In this document: positions 7,964-17,026 of the stretch, piece by piece
Layout: every line of letters begins with the position of its first letter
Numbering within the stretch: position 1 is the first letter of the stretch
Origin: Rhodococcus coprophilus NBRC 100603
GTDB taxonomy: Bacteria > Actinomycetota > Actinomycetes > Mycobacteriales > Mycobacteriaceae
Assembly (NCBI RefSeq): GCF_001895045.1
Contig: NZ_BDAM01000010.1
Coordinates: 62,001 to 126,000 of the forward strand
Length of the DNA: 64,000 nucleotides
Direction of reading: 5' to 3'
The notes under the pieces: model-generated
What the model was told of the DNA's origin: nothing
The model's input: only the letters and a program-made list of their open reading frames with translations
Database searches by the model: none
Position numbers and translations under genes: made by a program

Positions 7964-9106
7964 CTAGGTCGTCGCAGGTTTCGCCGCGCGTTCGGCTGCG
8001 ACGGCATGCGCGGCCTCCATGAGCATCCAGCCGCCGAGTTGCACAGACAGGTCTCGTTCCGCGATTGCGGAACCGCGCACGGAGCCGTGGGAGAACTGCG
8101 CGATCGCTGCCCCGAAATCGGGCAGACGAGCCTGCCGCGTCCAGTCCTCGCCGAACAGCGGAAGTTCTTCGACCTGCAGACGGTTCTCCCACGCGGCGTC
8201 CGCGGAGGCCAGCACGATCCGCGCCGCAGTGTTGCGAGCACGCACGTCGTCGTTGTCCTGCACGGGCAGGGTCGTCGCGACCATTGCGAGATACCGGGCG
8301 AGAATGCCGTTGAACAGTCCCCCGTCACCCCCGCCACCCCCGCTGATCACGCTACGTTCGGTGAGGTTGTCGTCGACAGCTTCGACGAGCCGATGTACGC
8401 GTTCCCGGTGCCTGGAGTCACCGAGTTGGACGGCGAGTTCGGTTTCGAGCCCGAGCGTGACGCCTTGCGAGTAGCTGTAGACGGCACGGTCGTGCACACC
8501 TTTGCGGATGCCGTCGAGCACGAGGCCGGTCTCGGGGTCCACGAGCGTCTCGTCGATCCAATCCCCCATTTCCTGCGCCCGCCAGACCTTGCCCGCACGA
8601 GCGAGCAGCAATGCTGCCGGGCCGTTCGCCGGAGCGTTGAAGAAGTCGTCGCGGCGACGCCACGGGATACCGCCACCCTGCTCGGGTTTCCACGCGTCGG
8701 ACAACTCGCCGGCGATGGTGTCGAGCGCGGAACGGTGGTCGACATAGAGGTGCCGCTGGGCGCGCTCGAGCGCCAGGCCGAGCCATGCCATGTCGTCGAA
8801 ATAGTCGTTGGTCCAGCCCGTGAGGTTTCGGATGCGGTGTGTGCGGGTCAGGCGCACGACACGTCGGCGGCGCCGGGACGTCGCCTCGCGTTCGGCGGCG
8901 TCGACGGCCAGGTCGATCAGGTGCGCCTGCCACCAGTAGTGCCACGTTCCGAAGATCCGCTCACGCCGCGCTGCGGGCCACCCGACCACGCCCAGCGCCG
9001 TGCCCGGTAGCGCCCACAGCCTGCGCACGTGACGTGACATCACGGCGGTTTCCGCAGCGTCTGCACGCTCCGACCACAGCCCGGGCATAACGTTCATGAT
9101 CCTCAT
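7964..9106 (-). CDS. Glycoside hydrolase family 76-like protein
   Basis: About 380 residues with an alpha/alpha-toroid character and conserved NDYFDDMAWLGLAL, which holds the paired aspartates of GH76 alpha-1,6-mannanases, plus GGIPWRRRDDFFN and YSYSQGVTLG. It is equivalent to Rv0365c by neighbourhood. A role in cell-envelope mannan or arabinomannan turnover is possible, but there is no signal peptide, so it may act in the cytoplasm. Start is uncertain among ATGs at 9106, 9097 and 9088; none has a strong ribosome binding site. Confidence 0.78.
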   Translation of the reverse strand: MRIMNVMPGLWSERADAAETAVMSRHVRRLWALPGTALGVVGWPAARRERIFGTWHYWWQAHLIDLAVDAAEREATSRRRRRVVRLTRTHRIRNLTGWTNDYFDDMAWLGLALERAQRHLYVDHRSALDTIAGELSDAWKPEQGGGIPWRRRDDFFNAPANGPAALLLARAGKVWRAQEMGDWIDETLVDPETGLVLDGIRKGVHDRAVYSYSQGVTLGLETELAVQLGDSRHRERVHRLVEAVDDNLTERSVISGGGGGDGGLFNGILARYLAMVATTLPVQDNDDVRARNTAARIVLASADAAWENRLQVEELPLFGEDWTRQARLPDFGAAIAQFSHGSVRGSAIAERDLSVQLGGWMLMEAAHAVAAERAAKPATT

Positions 9107-9132
9107 CCCACAATGCCTGCAAAATCCCGCTG

Positions 9133-9150
9133 CGGCACCGCGTGGTGCCG
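9133..9150 (-). terminator. Possible weak terminator hairpin
   Basis: A 7-bp hairpin CGGCACC-GCGT-GGTGCCG lies downstream of the methyltransferase gene on the minus strand, with a T run a few bases further on. The stem is short, so the call is tentative. Confidence 0.35.
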
Positions 9151-9202
9151 GATTCTTCATCCCACTTCGGACGGTCCGCGTTACTCCGCCCGAGTGAGAT
9201 CG

Positions 9203-9886
9203 TTACCACGCGTCGGCGAGGTCGGCGTGCTGCCGAATCCAGGCGTGCATCGCGATACCCGCGGCCACTCCCGCGTTGATCGAGCGGGTCGAACCGAATT
9301 GTGCGATGGAGACGGTCATCGACGCCACCTGCCGGGCCCGTTCGGTGACGCCCGGCCCCTCCTGCCCGAACAGCAGCAGGCAGTTGCGCGGCAGTGCGAC
9401 CGTCTCGAGAGGCACCGATCCGGGCGTGTTGTCCACCGCGACGACCGTCAGGCCCCTGGCCGCCGCCCAGTCGAGCAGCGTGTCGACGTCCGGGTGATGC
9501 ATCAGGTGCTGGTACCGGTCGGTGACCATGGCCCCGCGCCGGTTCCAGCGTCGACGGCCGATGATGTGCACGGTGTCGACCGCGAACGCATTCGCCGTGC
9601 GCACCACGGTACCGATGTTGGCGTCGTGCCCGAAGTTCTCGATGGCCACGTGCAGCGGGTGCCGGCGGCGGTCGATGTCGGCGACTATCGCCTCACGCGT
9701 CCAATAACGGTAGGCGTCGACGACGTTGCGGCTGTCGCCGTGCGCGAGCAGTTCGGGGTCGTAGCGCGGGTCTGTGGGCAATTCTGTCCCGAATTCTTCG
9801 ACCCACGGTCCGACGCCGTGCGGGTGTTCTCCCCACTCGGTAGGTCCGGGAGTCTCTTCGGCCTGGGTCTGCTCGTCCGTCGACAC
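9203..9886 (-). CDS. SpoU/TrmH-family RNA 2'-O-methyltransferase
   Basis: A 227-residue SPOUT-class methyltransferase. The three SpoU motifs are visible: ENFGHDANIGTVVRTANAF (motif 1), LLLFGQEGPGV (motif 2) and IAQFGSTRSINAGVAAGIAM (motif 3). It should methylate a ribose in tRNA or rRNA; the target site is not predictable. It corresponds to Rv0380c by order. GTG at 9886 lies one base after the stop of the upstream lipoprotein gene, implying co-transcription. Confidence 0.88.
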   Translation of the reverse strand: MSTDEQTQAEETPGPTEWGEHPHGVGPWVEEFGTELPTDPRYDPELLAHGDSRNVVDAYRYWTREAIVADIDRRRHPLHVAIENFGHDANIGTVVRTANAFAVDTVHIIGRRRWNRRGAMVTDRYQHLMHHPDVDTLLDWAAARGLTVVAVDNTPGSVPLETVALPRNCLLLFGQEGPGVTERARQVASMTVSIAQFGSTRSINAGVAAGIAMHAWIRQHADLADAW

Positions 9887-9887
9887 G

Positions 9888-10496
9888 TCAGAAGGTTTCG
9901 TTCGAGCCGGGTGCGATGGTGAAGCCGTGCCCGGTGCTGTCGTTGGCGCACGTCACGTCGACGTCCGTGGTGGTGCAGGTGTAGCCCAGTTGCGTGAGTG
10001 CGGAACCGGGCGGGAGCGCCGGGCTCGTTCCGTCGGGCGAGAGATACACCGGACCACCCGAACAGAGGAATTCGCCGGGTCCGGTGTCCTTCACCCGGAT
10101 GCCGTGGCCCCAGTTGACGACACAGTTGTCGGGCTGCGGGGGTACGGGGTCGGTGGCACCTTCGCAACCCGCCTCGGTGCGGGTGGGCAGGCGCACGATG
10201 CCGCACTGGAATGCTCCGTCGGGGCTTGCGAAATAGTACGACTCGTTGCGTTCGTACTCCACGTCGACCAGCGTCGTGGTGGGCGCGCTCGGGGTGGGTT
10301 CCGGCGGCGGAGTGGTCTCCGGCAGTGCGGACGTGGTGGTGGGCGCCGATTCGGTCGTCACGGTGGCCGCTGCAGACGTCGAACGCGCCGCGGACGGCGT
10401 TTCGGCCTGCGACTCCTCGGTGGTGGACGAACCGCACCCGGCCAGGACGAGTGCGGCGCACCCGACCGCCGCGACAGAGGACAACCGACTTCTCAC
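9888..10496 (-). CDS. Secreted lipoprotein of unknown function
   Basis: A 202-residue protein with a lipoprotein signal peptide ending in lipobox LAGC (Cys at about residue 21). A Ser/Thr/Pro-rich linker to about residue 75 precedes a C-terminal globular domain with several cysteines (FQCGIVR, GCEG, DNCVVNW, FLCSGG, YTCTT, VTCAND), probably disulfide-bonded and surface exposed. GTG start with GGGAGGG six bases upstream. It probably forms an operon with the downstream methyltransferase. Confidence 0.8.
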   Translation of the reverse strand: MRSRLSSVAAVGCAALVLAGCGSSTTEESQAETPSAARSTSAAATVTTESAPTTTSALPETTPPPEPTPSAPTTTLVDVEYERNESYYFASPDGAFQCGIVRLPTRTEAGCEGATDPVPPQPDNCVVNWGHGIRVKDTGPGEFLCSGGPVYLSPDGTSPALPPGSALTQLGYTCTTTDVDVTCANDSTGHGFTIAPGSNETF

Positions 10497-10651
10497 GTAA
10501 CACCCTCCCGACGATGTGCGGAGTTCACTCTAACGATCCGGGAGCGGCACCCGAGCACCCACCGTGCTCGTGCGGACCCCGCCCCGAATGCTTCGCCGCA
10601 ACGCGGCCACGAGGCGGGCCCTCCGGTCTACCCTTGGACGCGGAGGGAGTC

Positions 10652-11095
10652 ATGTACCACCGTCGAACCGGGTACGCCGTCGCATTCGTCACGACGGCGT
10701 ATCTCATCGTGTTCTCGCTGTGGCTCAACCTCTTCTATCCGAAGTCCGAGCCCGGGACGGTGGGATTCCAGATCATGTTTCTCGTGTGCCTGTACGGCAC
10801 CGTCCTGGGTTTGGCGATGATCTTCTCCGATCGCGCTTCCAAGGTCCAGCGCAAGATCGAGCGGGAAGGGTTCGAAGGCTGGGCGACGGTTCGTTCCGCG
10901 CGACCCGTTCGCAAGACCCGCTCGGGTCAGCTCACCGAACTCGATCTCGACCTGATGGTTCCGGGTTCCGAGCCCTACCACGGGAAGGTCTTCTACGAGG
11001 TTTCTCGTAAGCACCTGCCGCGCTATACCCCGGGACAGGTGGTGACGATCTTCGTCGACCCCGACGACCGGGACCGGATCCTGCTGTTCCCCTGA
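10652..11095 (+). CDS. DUF3592-like membrane protein
   Basis: A 147-residue protein with two N-terminal membrane helices (AFVTTAYLIVFSLWLNLFY and IMFLVCLYGTVLGLAMIF). A soluble beta-rich tail ends with the DUF3592-like pattern YTPGQVVTIFVDPDDRDRI. Function unknown. The ATG at 10652 has GGAGGG at good distance. It is divergent from the lipoprotein gene and convergent with the YhhN-like gene. Confidence 0.72.
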   Translation: MYHRRTGYAVAFVTTAYLIVFSLWLNLFYPKSEPGTVGFQIMFLVCLYGTVLGLAMIFSDRASKVQRKIEREGFEGWATVRSARPVRKTRSGQLTELDLDLMVPGSEPYHGKVFYEVSRKHLPRYTPGQVVTIFVDPDDRDRILLFP

Positions 11096-11102
11096 TCCGC
11101 CG

Positions 11103-11828
11103 TTATCGCGCGTTCCGGCGCGCGAGGGCGAGCATTCCCTCGACGAGCATCACCTGCGCCGCCACGTACGTCACCAGCACGAATCCCTCCGCGGCAGCAC
11201 GCGCCCGTTCGTTCTTCAGCAGCGTGCGACGCAGGACGATCGTGCCGTCGGAGGCGGTGAAGACCAGTCCGCCCAGCCCGAGCCAGCTACGCCGGTCGGC
11301 GCCGGGTACGGCAAGCCCCGCGACCCGCGGAGCGCCGGGGGCGAGAGACGAATCGCCGGCGAGCGTCGCGGTGGTGCCGAGCACCGCGCCGTAGCCGGTC
11401 AGAGGTAGGGCGACCGTACGGCTGCGGGTGCCGAGCAGTCCTGCCGCACCGAGGACCGCGCCCGCGCGTTGCAACGCGGCGCTCCTGGTCACCCGGGCGC
11501 CGTGCCGGACGAGCACCGTCGAGTACGCAGCCTGCATCACCGCGAACGAACCGGCGCCGCGCAGGATGCGCGGATCCTCGTCGGAACGGATCATGAAGAC
11601 GTCACCGGCCGTGGCGGCGGCGAGACCGCCGAGCAGCAGTGCGGTGTCGGCCGGCGTGGTGTCGCGCGACTGCCGCAGCACCCGTACCGCGAGAGCGGGT
11701 CCGATGAGGGGCTTGGCGACGCGCTGCCAGGATTCCTTCTCGAGTACCGCACCGGCGACGGTCACGGCGGTCGCCGCCGCGAGGACCACGTGTTCTGCGC
11801 CCCACGGACGTCGACCGAACCAACTCAT
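11103..11828 (-). CDS. YhhN/TMEM86-like membrane protein (lysoplasmalogenase family)
   Basis: About 241 residues with seven to eight hydrophobic segments. The LLLGGLAAATAGDVFMI block resembles the conserved G-x-x-x-x-GD element of YhhN/lysoplasmalogenase proteins. Related vertebrate enzymes cleave the vinyl-ether bond of lysoplasmalogens; bacterial roles are little known. Start is uncertain: ATG at 11828 is used, ATG at 11852 is an alternative, and neither has a clear ribosome binding site. Confidence 0.6.
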   Translation of the reverse strand: MSWFGRRPWGAEHVVLAAATAVTVAGAVLEKESWQRVAKPLIGPALAVRVLRQSRDTTPADTALLLGGLAAATAGDVFMIRSDEDPRILRGAGSFAVMQAAYSTVLVRHGARVTRSAALQRAGAVLGAAGLLGTRSRTVALPLTGYGAVLGTTATLAGDSSLAPGAPRVAGLAVPGADRRSWLGLGGLVFTASDGTIVLRRTLLKNERARAAAEGFVLVTYVAAQVMLVEGMLALARRNAR

Positions 11829-11881
11829 GGGCCGCACAGTACCTGTCGTCATCGCCCAGACGGCATCGCGTCCCGGCGTGA

Positions 11882-13018
11882 CTATCGGCAGCGACGCGCG
11901 GCCCCCGCCGGTGCCGCCCGCAGGAAGCCGGGGGCGGGAAGCGCCCGCCGGGCAGCGGCATCGGTGACCGCCGCTTCGATCGCGTCGACGCGATCGAGGT
12001 CGCACAATACGATCGCCGAACCACCGAACCCGCCGCCGACCATCCGGGCTCCCGCGGCACCCGCGTCATGTGCGGCGGCGACCGCGGTGTCGAGTTCGAG
12101 GCAACTGACCTCGAAGTCGTCGCGCAGCGACCGGTGCGACGCGTCGAGCAGGGTTCCGAGATCATGAATCCGGCCCGTCCTCAGGGCGTCGGCCGCGAGA
12201 CACACCCGGTCGATCTCCGTGACAACGTGCCGGGCGCGGCGGCGCAGCACCGGGTCGTCGAGTCCGTCGATCGACGAGGCGTCGCGCAGTGTCGCGACCC
12301 CGAGTTCCCGGGCGGCGTCTTCTACCGCACGGCGACGCTCGCCGTACTGCCCGTCGACGAGGCGGTGGGCGGTGCGTGTGTCGACGACCAGAAGCGTCAG
12401 GCCGTGGGACGCGGGATCGAAGGGAAGATGCTCGACGCTGCCGTCCGCGCAGTCGAGCAGGAGTGCGTGGCCGGCACGACCGCGCAATGCGATCTGCTGA
12501 TCCATCCCGCCGGTCGGCGCTCCGACGTACTCGTTCTCCGCAATGACGCAGGCGGCGGCGAGCCGGTCGCGGCCCGCGTCGTCGGTGGGCAGACCGTACA
12601 GCTCGGCCGTCGCCAGCGCGACCGCAGCCTCGAGCGCAGCGGACGACGAAAGACCGGACCCTACAGGAACATTCGAGGAGACTGCGATGTCGAGGCCGGT
12701 ACATCCGGGTGGGTCGAGCGCGTACAGGACACCGGCGGCGTACGCGGCCCAGCCTCTCACCCGCGAGCGCCCACGCAGCGACGGCAGGTCGGTTTCGGCA
12801 CGGTCGAATCCCGCGCTCACCATACGCACGCGGCCGTCGCTGCGGCGACGCACGGCAGCCGCCGTGATCTGCTCCAGCGCGATCGGCAGACACAACCCTC
12901 CGGCGTAGTCGACATGCTCACCGATGAGGTTGACGCGCCCCGGTGCGCACCACACGCCGTCCGGTTCGCCGCCGAACGACTCGGTGAACGCGCGCGCCGC
13001 GTCGTCGCACACCGTCAC
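11882..13018 (-). CDS. galK: Galactokinase
   Basis: A 378-residue GHMP kinase phosphorylating galactose to galactose 1-phosphate in the Leloir pathway. It shows the galactokinase signature GRVNLIGEHVDYAGG, the ATP-binding VPVGSGLSSSAALEAAVALA and the C-terminal GARMVGGGFGG motif. GTG at 13018 overlaps the galT stop by 4 nt (GTGA), so the two are translationally coupled. No galE gene is nearby. Confidence 0.93.
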   Translation of the reverse strand: MTVCDDAARAFTESFGGEPDGVWCAPGRVNLIGEHVDYAGGLCLPIALEQITAAAVRRRSDGRVRMVSAGFDRAETDLPSLRGRSRVRGWAAYAAGVLYALDPPGCTGLDIAVSSNVPVGSGLSSSAALEAAVALATAELYGLPTDDAGRDRLAAACVIAENEYVGAPTGGMDQQIALRGRAGHALLLDCADGSVEHLPFDPASHGLTLLVVDTRTAHRLVDGQYGERRRAVEDAARELGVATLRDASSIDGLDDPVLRRRARHVVTEIDRVCLAADALRTGRIHDLGTLLDASHRSLRDDFEVSCLELDTAVAAAHDAGAAGARMVGGGFGGSAIVLCDLDRVDAIEAAVTDAAARRALPAPGFLRAAPAGAARRCR

Positions 13019-14136
13019 GGTCCGACCTCGCGCAGGCGCGCCGCGATACGCTCCGGGGTGGTGTCGCTGATCCACGCACCCATCGCGGACTCCGACCCCG
13101 CCAAGTACTTCAGCTTGTCGGGGGCGCGACGCAGCGAGAAGATCTGGCAGAACAACCGGCCGTGTTCCCGATCGTCGCCGACCGGCGCCTGATGCCACGC
13201 GGCGATGTACGGCACCCGGTCGACACCCTCGAAGTAGCGGTCGACACGAGCGAGCATGTCGCACTGGAGCATCGCGAGTTCGTCGCGTTCGGCATCGCCG
13301 AGAGCAGCAAGATCGGGGACGTCGCGGTGCGGCGCGAGATGCACTTCGATCGGCCAGCGGGCCGCGGCGGGCACGTAGGCGGTCCATGCGCGGCCGGACC
13401 ACACCACCCGGGTTCCCTCCCGACGTTCGGCGTCGAGCACGTCGCGTTGCAGCGACCGGCCGGTGCGCGCACGATGCTCCCGGGCGCGCTCGACGAGCGT
13501 CGCCGTGCGCGGCGGGAGGAAGGGATAGGCGTAGATCTGACCGTGCGGGTGCTGCAGTGTCACACCGATTTCGGCGCCGCGGTTCTCGAAGCAGAACACC
13601 TGCCGCACTCCCGGTACTTCCGACAGGGCGGCGGTACGGGCAGCGAGGGCATCGACGACGGTCCGCGCCCGCGAGGGACCGAGGTCGGCGAACCGTGCGT
13701 CGTGCGCGGAGGTGAACGCGACGACTTCGCATCGCCCGTCGGCGGGGCGGCGCGACCACAAGGGGTCACGATCGGTATCTGCAGACGCGCTGTCGTCACC
13801 GTGGGCACCGAGGGCGGGGAATCGGTTCTCGAAGACGACGACGTCGTAGTCGCCGGCGGGAATCTCGGTGGCCGTCTCGGGAGTGCTCGGGCACAGCGGG
13901 CAGTCGGCGACGGCAGGCAGGAAGGTGCGGTCCATGCGATGAGCGGCGAAGGTGACCCACTCCCCGGTGAGCGGGTCGCGGCGCAACTCCGACATCGCAG
14001 CGACCGGCGGCAGCACTCGCCGGTCGTGGGATTCGCGGGTCGCCGTAGCGGACACGTACGGTTCGGTGTCGTCGAAGAAGATCAGCTCGCGGCCGTCCGC
14101 GAGCCGCGTCACCGTCTGCCGGACCCGCTCGGCCAC
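13015..14136 (-). CDS. galT: Galactose-1-phosphate uridylyltransferase
   Basis: A 373-residue HIT-fold enzyme exchanging UMP between UDP-glucose and galactose 1-phosphate. The catalytic HPHGQIYAYPF motif carries the nucleophilic histidine, and the zinc-site cysteines appear as CPLCP. The GTG start at 14136 lies 3 nt after the pyrE stop, so it belongs to a pyrE-galT-galK transcription unit. As I recall, galTK is not in this position in M. tuberculosis, so this pair may be a lineage-specific insertion between otherwise syntenic genes. Confidence 0.92.
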   Translation of the reverse strand: MAERVRQTVTRLADGRELIFFDDTEPYVSATATRESHDRRVLPPVAAMSELRRDPLTGEWVTFAAHRMDRTFLPAVADCPLCPSTPETATEIPAGDYDVVVFENRFPALGAHGDDSASADTDRDPLWSRRPADGRCEVVAFTSAHDARFADLGPSRARTVVDALAARTAALSEVPGVRQVFCFENRGAEIGVTLQHPHGQIYAYPFLPPRTATLVERAREHRARTGRSLQRDVLDAERREGTRVVWSGRAWTAYVPAAARWPIEVHLAPHRDVPDLAALGDAERDELAMLQCDMLARVDRYFEGVDRVPYIAAWHQAPVGDDREHGRLFCQIFSLRRAPDKLKYLAGSESAMGAWISDTTPERIAARLREVGP

Positions 14137-14139
14137 GCG

Positions 14140-14679
14140 CTACCCGTCGGCCAGACCCAGGTCGTCGAGCCCGAGCAGCGAACGGTATTCCACGCCCTCG
14201 GCAGCGATGACCTGGTCGGCGCCGGTGGCGCGATCCACGACGGTCGCGACGCCCACCACGACCGCGCCCGCATCCCGCAGGGCCTTGACGGCCGTGAGCG
14301 GGGAGTTGCCGGTCGTGGTGGTGTCTTCCACGACGAGGACGCGCTTGCCGGTCACGTCCGGTCCCTCGATCTGACGCTGCATCCCGTGTGCTTTCGCGGC
14401 CTTGCGGACGACGAACGCGTCGATCGGGCGTCCGGGAGCGTGCATCACGGCCATCGCAACCGGATCGGCGCCCATCGTCAAGCCGCCGACGGCGTCGAAG
14501 TCCCAGTCGGCGACGAGTTCGCGGAGCAGTTTGCCGATCAGGGGAGCGGCGCGGTGGTGGAGCGTCGCGCGGCGCAGATCGACGTAGTAGTCGGCTTCCT
14601 TGCCGGACGACAACGTCACCCGGCCGTGCACCACCGCCAGCTCACGTACCAGTGCTGCCAGTTCGTCACGGTCACTCAT
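14140..14679 (-). CDS. pyrE: Orotate phosphoribosyltransferase
   Basis: A 179-residue enzyme that joins orotate and PRPP to make orotidine 5'-phosphate in UMP synthesis. The PRPP-binding motif VLVVEDTTTTGNS and VVRKAAKAHGMQRQIEG loop are clear, and the length fits the mycobacterial type. ATG at 14679 is preferred to an Arg/Lys-rich upstream extension. First gene of a unit with galT and galK. Confidence 0.92.
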   Translation of the reverse strand: MSDRDELAALVRELAVVHGRVTLSSGKEADYYVDLRRATLHHRAAPLIGKLLRELVADWDFDAVGGLTMGADPVAMAVMHAPGRPIDAFVVRKAAKAHGMQRQIEGPDVTGKRVLVVEDTTTTGNSPLTAVKALRDAGAVVVGVATVVDRATGADQVIAAEGVEYRSLLGLDDLGLADG

Positions 14680-14788
14680 CAGTCGTCCCTCATCGTCGTC
14701 TCGCGCGGCCGGTCGTCGCGTCCGCTTCTTCGCGGCCACCCGGTTGGCGGCGCAGCGTCGGCAACGAGCCTAGTCGCCCACCCGACGG

Positions 14789-15394
14789 TCAGGCAGCGAC
14801 GGGATCGGGTCCCGCCTTCGGTGCGAGGGTTCCGTCCTGAAGGGGCGCATCCTGCACCGGAGACACGACCGGGGCGGCCGCCTCGAAAAGCGGGACCGGA
14901 CCGATAGCCCCGATCTTCGCGTACAGCGAGGTGGGGAAACTCGCGACCGCATCGTTCAGCGTGGTGCCGATGTCGTTGCACACCCGGACGGCCCCGGCGA
15001 TCCGCTGCTCCCGCACCTGCAACTCGCGGGCGACACGCACGAAAGGCCAGTGGCTGGTGCCGTCCAGGCCGCCGATGAGATCGTGCAGGGCCGCGGAGAG
15101 GGTGTTCTCGGCAGCGGCGCGCTCCGCGAGCCCGAGTCGCTGGTCGCGCATCTCGATGGCGAGCGACCGGGCACCGACGACGGGCCGCAGCATGGCCCGG
15201 TCCACACCGGCTCCCGCCGACGCGGCGATCAGCGTGGGGACGAGATCGTAACGGTCGTCGAGTTCGTGGCGGAGCAACCGCAAGCTGTCGCGATGGCGGA
15301 GTCGCAGCGTCCGCAGGCGCTGGACACCCACGCGTATCCAGAGTGTCGTTGCCGCCACCGACGCCACAACAATCACCACAGCCACAGAGGTCAC
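14789..15394 (-). CDS. LemA family protein
   Basis: A 201-residue protein with one N-terminal membrane helix followed by a long helical domain; the region VCNDIGTTLNDAVASFPTSL matches the LemA core, where an Asn/Tyr-rich helix precedes a SFP turn. LemA proteins are membrane-anchored helical-bundle proteins of unclear role. GTG start at 15394. It lies between pyrE and clpB. Confidence 0.75.
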   Translation of the reverse strand: MTSVAVVIVVASVAATTLWIRVGVQRLRTLRLRHRDSLRLLRHELDDRYDLVPTLIAASAGAGVDRAMLRPVVGARSLAIEMRDQRLGLAERAAAENTLSAALHDLIGGLDGTSHWPFVRVARELQVREQRIAGAVRVCNDIGTTLNDAVASFPTSLYAKIGAIGPVPLFEAAAPVVSPVQDAPLQDGTLAPKAGPDPVAA

Positions 15395-15499
15395 GGTTGA
15401 GAAATGTACTCACGTGTGTGGGCGACGCGATAGAGGGCTCCCGCGTGTCACCTTCGCGTAGCCGTAACGTGACCTTCCGGCCCGCGTGGATCGCCCGGT

Positions 15500-16285
15500 T
15501 CAGGTGCGTCCGCGCCCGTTGCCCAGACGGGCGGCAATCTTGCGCACCAGGTTCTGCGGCACGAGGCGGCCGGCGGTCGCGAGCACCTTGTACTGGATAC
15601 CCGGGATGCTCCGAACCTTTCCGGATTCGAGGTCGGCGAGCGACGTGCGGACCACTCGGTCGACGTCGAGCCACAGCACGCCCGGGGTAGACGACATGTC
15701 GATCCCCGCGCGCTTGTGGAACTCGGTGCGCACGAATCCGGGGCACAGCGCCTGTACGCGTACTCCGGTCCCGGCGAGACCACCCGCGAGACCTTCGGTG
15801 AACGAGACCACGTACGCCTTGCTTCCCGAGTAGGTGGATCCACGACCGGGCACCAAGCCGGCGACACTCGCGACGTTGATGATGTCTCCCTTGCCTGCCG
15901 CGATCATCGACGGCAACGCGGCGCGGGTGAGCTGGACGACCGCCGTGACGTTCACGTCGAGCTGGGCCTGCAGCAATTCGGGGTCGGCGGTCCAGAATTC
16001 GCCCGTGGTCCCGAAGCCCGCGTTGTTGACCAGCATGTCGACGCCCCGCGCGAGGCGCTCCGCCACCGACGCGCGACCGTCCGCCGTCGCGAGATCGGCG
16101 GGAAGCACTTCGGACGAGGCACCGAACCGGCGCTCGAGTTCGGCAGCGAGATCGTCGAGAGCGGTTCGATTGCGGGCGACGAGAACGAGGTCGTATCCAC
16201 GTTCGGCGAGGGTCCTCGCGAATCCTGCACCGATGCCCGAGGTCGGGCCGGTCACGAGCGCGACGGGACGCGAAGGTGAAGTCAT
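15500..16285 (-). CDS. SDR family oxidoreductase
   Basis: A 261-residue classical short-chain dehydrogenase: [10 protein letters not shown] cofactor loop, [14 protein letters not shown], catalytic serine in VASVAGL and YSGSKA for Tyr-x3-Lys. A positively charged NRTAL segment after beta-2 (VARNRT) suggests NADP(H). It resembles the DltE/YqjQ-type reductases that are common in actinobacteria. The substrate is unknown. ATG at 16285 is the start that begins just before the first beta strand. Confidence 0.82.
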   Translation of the reverse strand: MTSPSRPVALVTGPTSGIGAGFARTLAERGYDLVLVARNRTALDDLAAELERRFGASSEVLPADLATADGRASVAERLARGVDMLVNNAGFGTTGEFWTADPELLQAQLDVNVTAVVQLTRAALPSMIAAGKGDIINVASVAGLVPGRGSTYSGSKAYVVSFTEGLAGGLAGTGVRVQALCPGFVRTEFHKRAGIDMSSTPGVLWLDVDRVVRTSLADLESGKVRSIPGIQYKVLATAGRLVPQNLVRKIAARLGNGRGRT

Positions 16286-16327
16286 GGCCGCCACCCTAGC
16301 GGCGAGCCGCACCCGCCGGAAGGAATG

Positions 16328-17011
16328 TCAGCGATGCGTGGACGGGCGGCCCGGGTCGTGCTCGACGCGCGCGATCTCCTCGGATTCCGTGGATGCGACC
16401 GGGGGCGGAAGCACATGCAGGATCCCCGACAACCGGGCAACCGTCTCGATGGCCGAATCCCACTCGCGTCCGTTGCTACCCACCGGGATCGATCCCAAGG
16501 TCCATTCCCCTTCGCTCCACAGCATCTGGATGTGGTCGGGGATGGACTGGGTGAACGCGACCATTCGCTGGTCGCACACGCGTCGTGCGATCTCGAGATC
16601 GGTGGCGAACACGATGCGGGGCCCGATCGAACCGAGCAGGTTCATGTCGGAGTCCTTCGGGGGCGGCGTCGACTTCAGCCGCAGGTCGATGTCCACATCG
16701 GAACCGACCTTGCGGCGCACCGCAATGATCGTCGCGGTCTCTTCGATGTCGAAGAGGGTGAAGTGCTCGCCGCGGCGGACACCCCGCACGACATCGATGG
16801 CACCGAGGTACTCCTGCTTGGCCAGCGCGGCGCGGTGCCAGTGCGACGGCAGGTGGTCGTCCGACGCCGTGTACTTGTAGCCCTGGGCACGCGCCCAGAT
16901 CTCTCGCACACGCCCCGATTGTTCACGCCGGGTCCGGTCGACATACAGCAGCGCGAGCGCGCCGAGCAGCGCGACCGCAGCGAGAGCAAACCACAAGAAA
17001 GTCATCGACAC
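16328..17011 (-). CDS. Conserved membrane-anchored protein of unknown function
   Basis: A 227-residue protein with one N-terminal membrane helix (FLWFALAAVALLGALALLYV) followed by a soluble mixed alpha/beta domain. I do not recognise a named domain. No catalytic motif is evident. GTG at 17011 is used; ATG two codons downstream (17005) is an equal alternative. It lies directly downstream of a second membrane protein, with a gap of only 15 nt, so both are probably co-transcribed. Confidence 0.65.
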   Translation of the reverse strand: MSMTFLWFALAAVALLGALALLYVDRTRREQSGRVREIWARAQGYKYTASDDHLPSHWHRAALAKQEYLGAIDVVRGVRRGEHFTLFDIEETATIIAVRRKVGSDVDIDLRLKSTPPPKDSDMNLLGSIGPRIVFATDLEIARRVCDQRMVAFTQSIPDHIQMLWSEGEWTLGSIPVGSNGREWDSAIETVARLSGILHVLPPPVASTESEEIARVEHDPGRPSTHR

Positions 17012-17026
17012 GAAAGCCTAGCCTGT

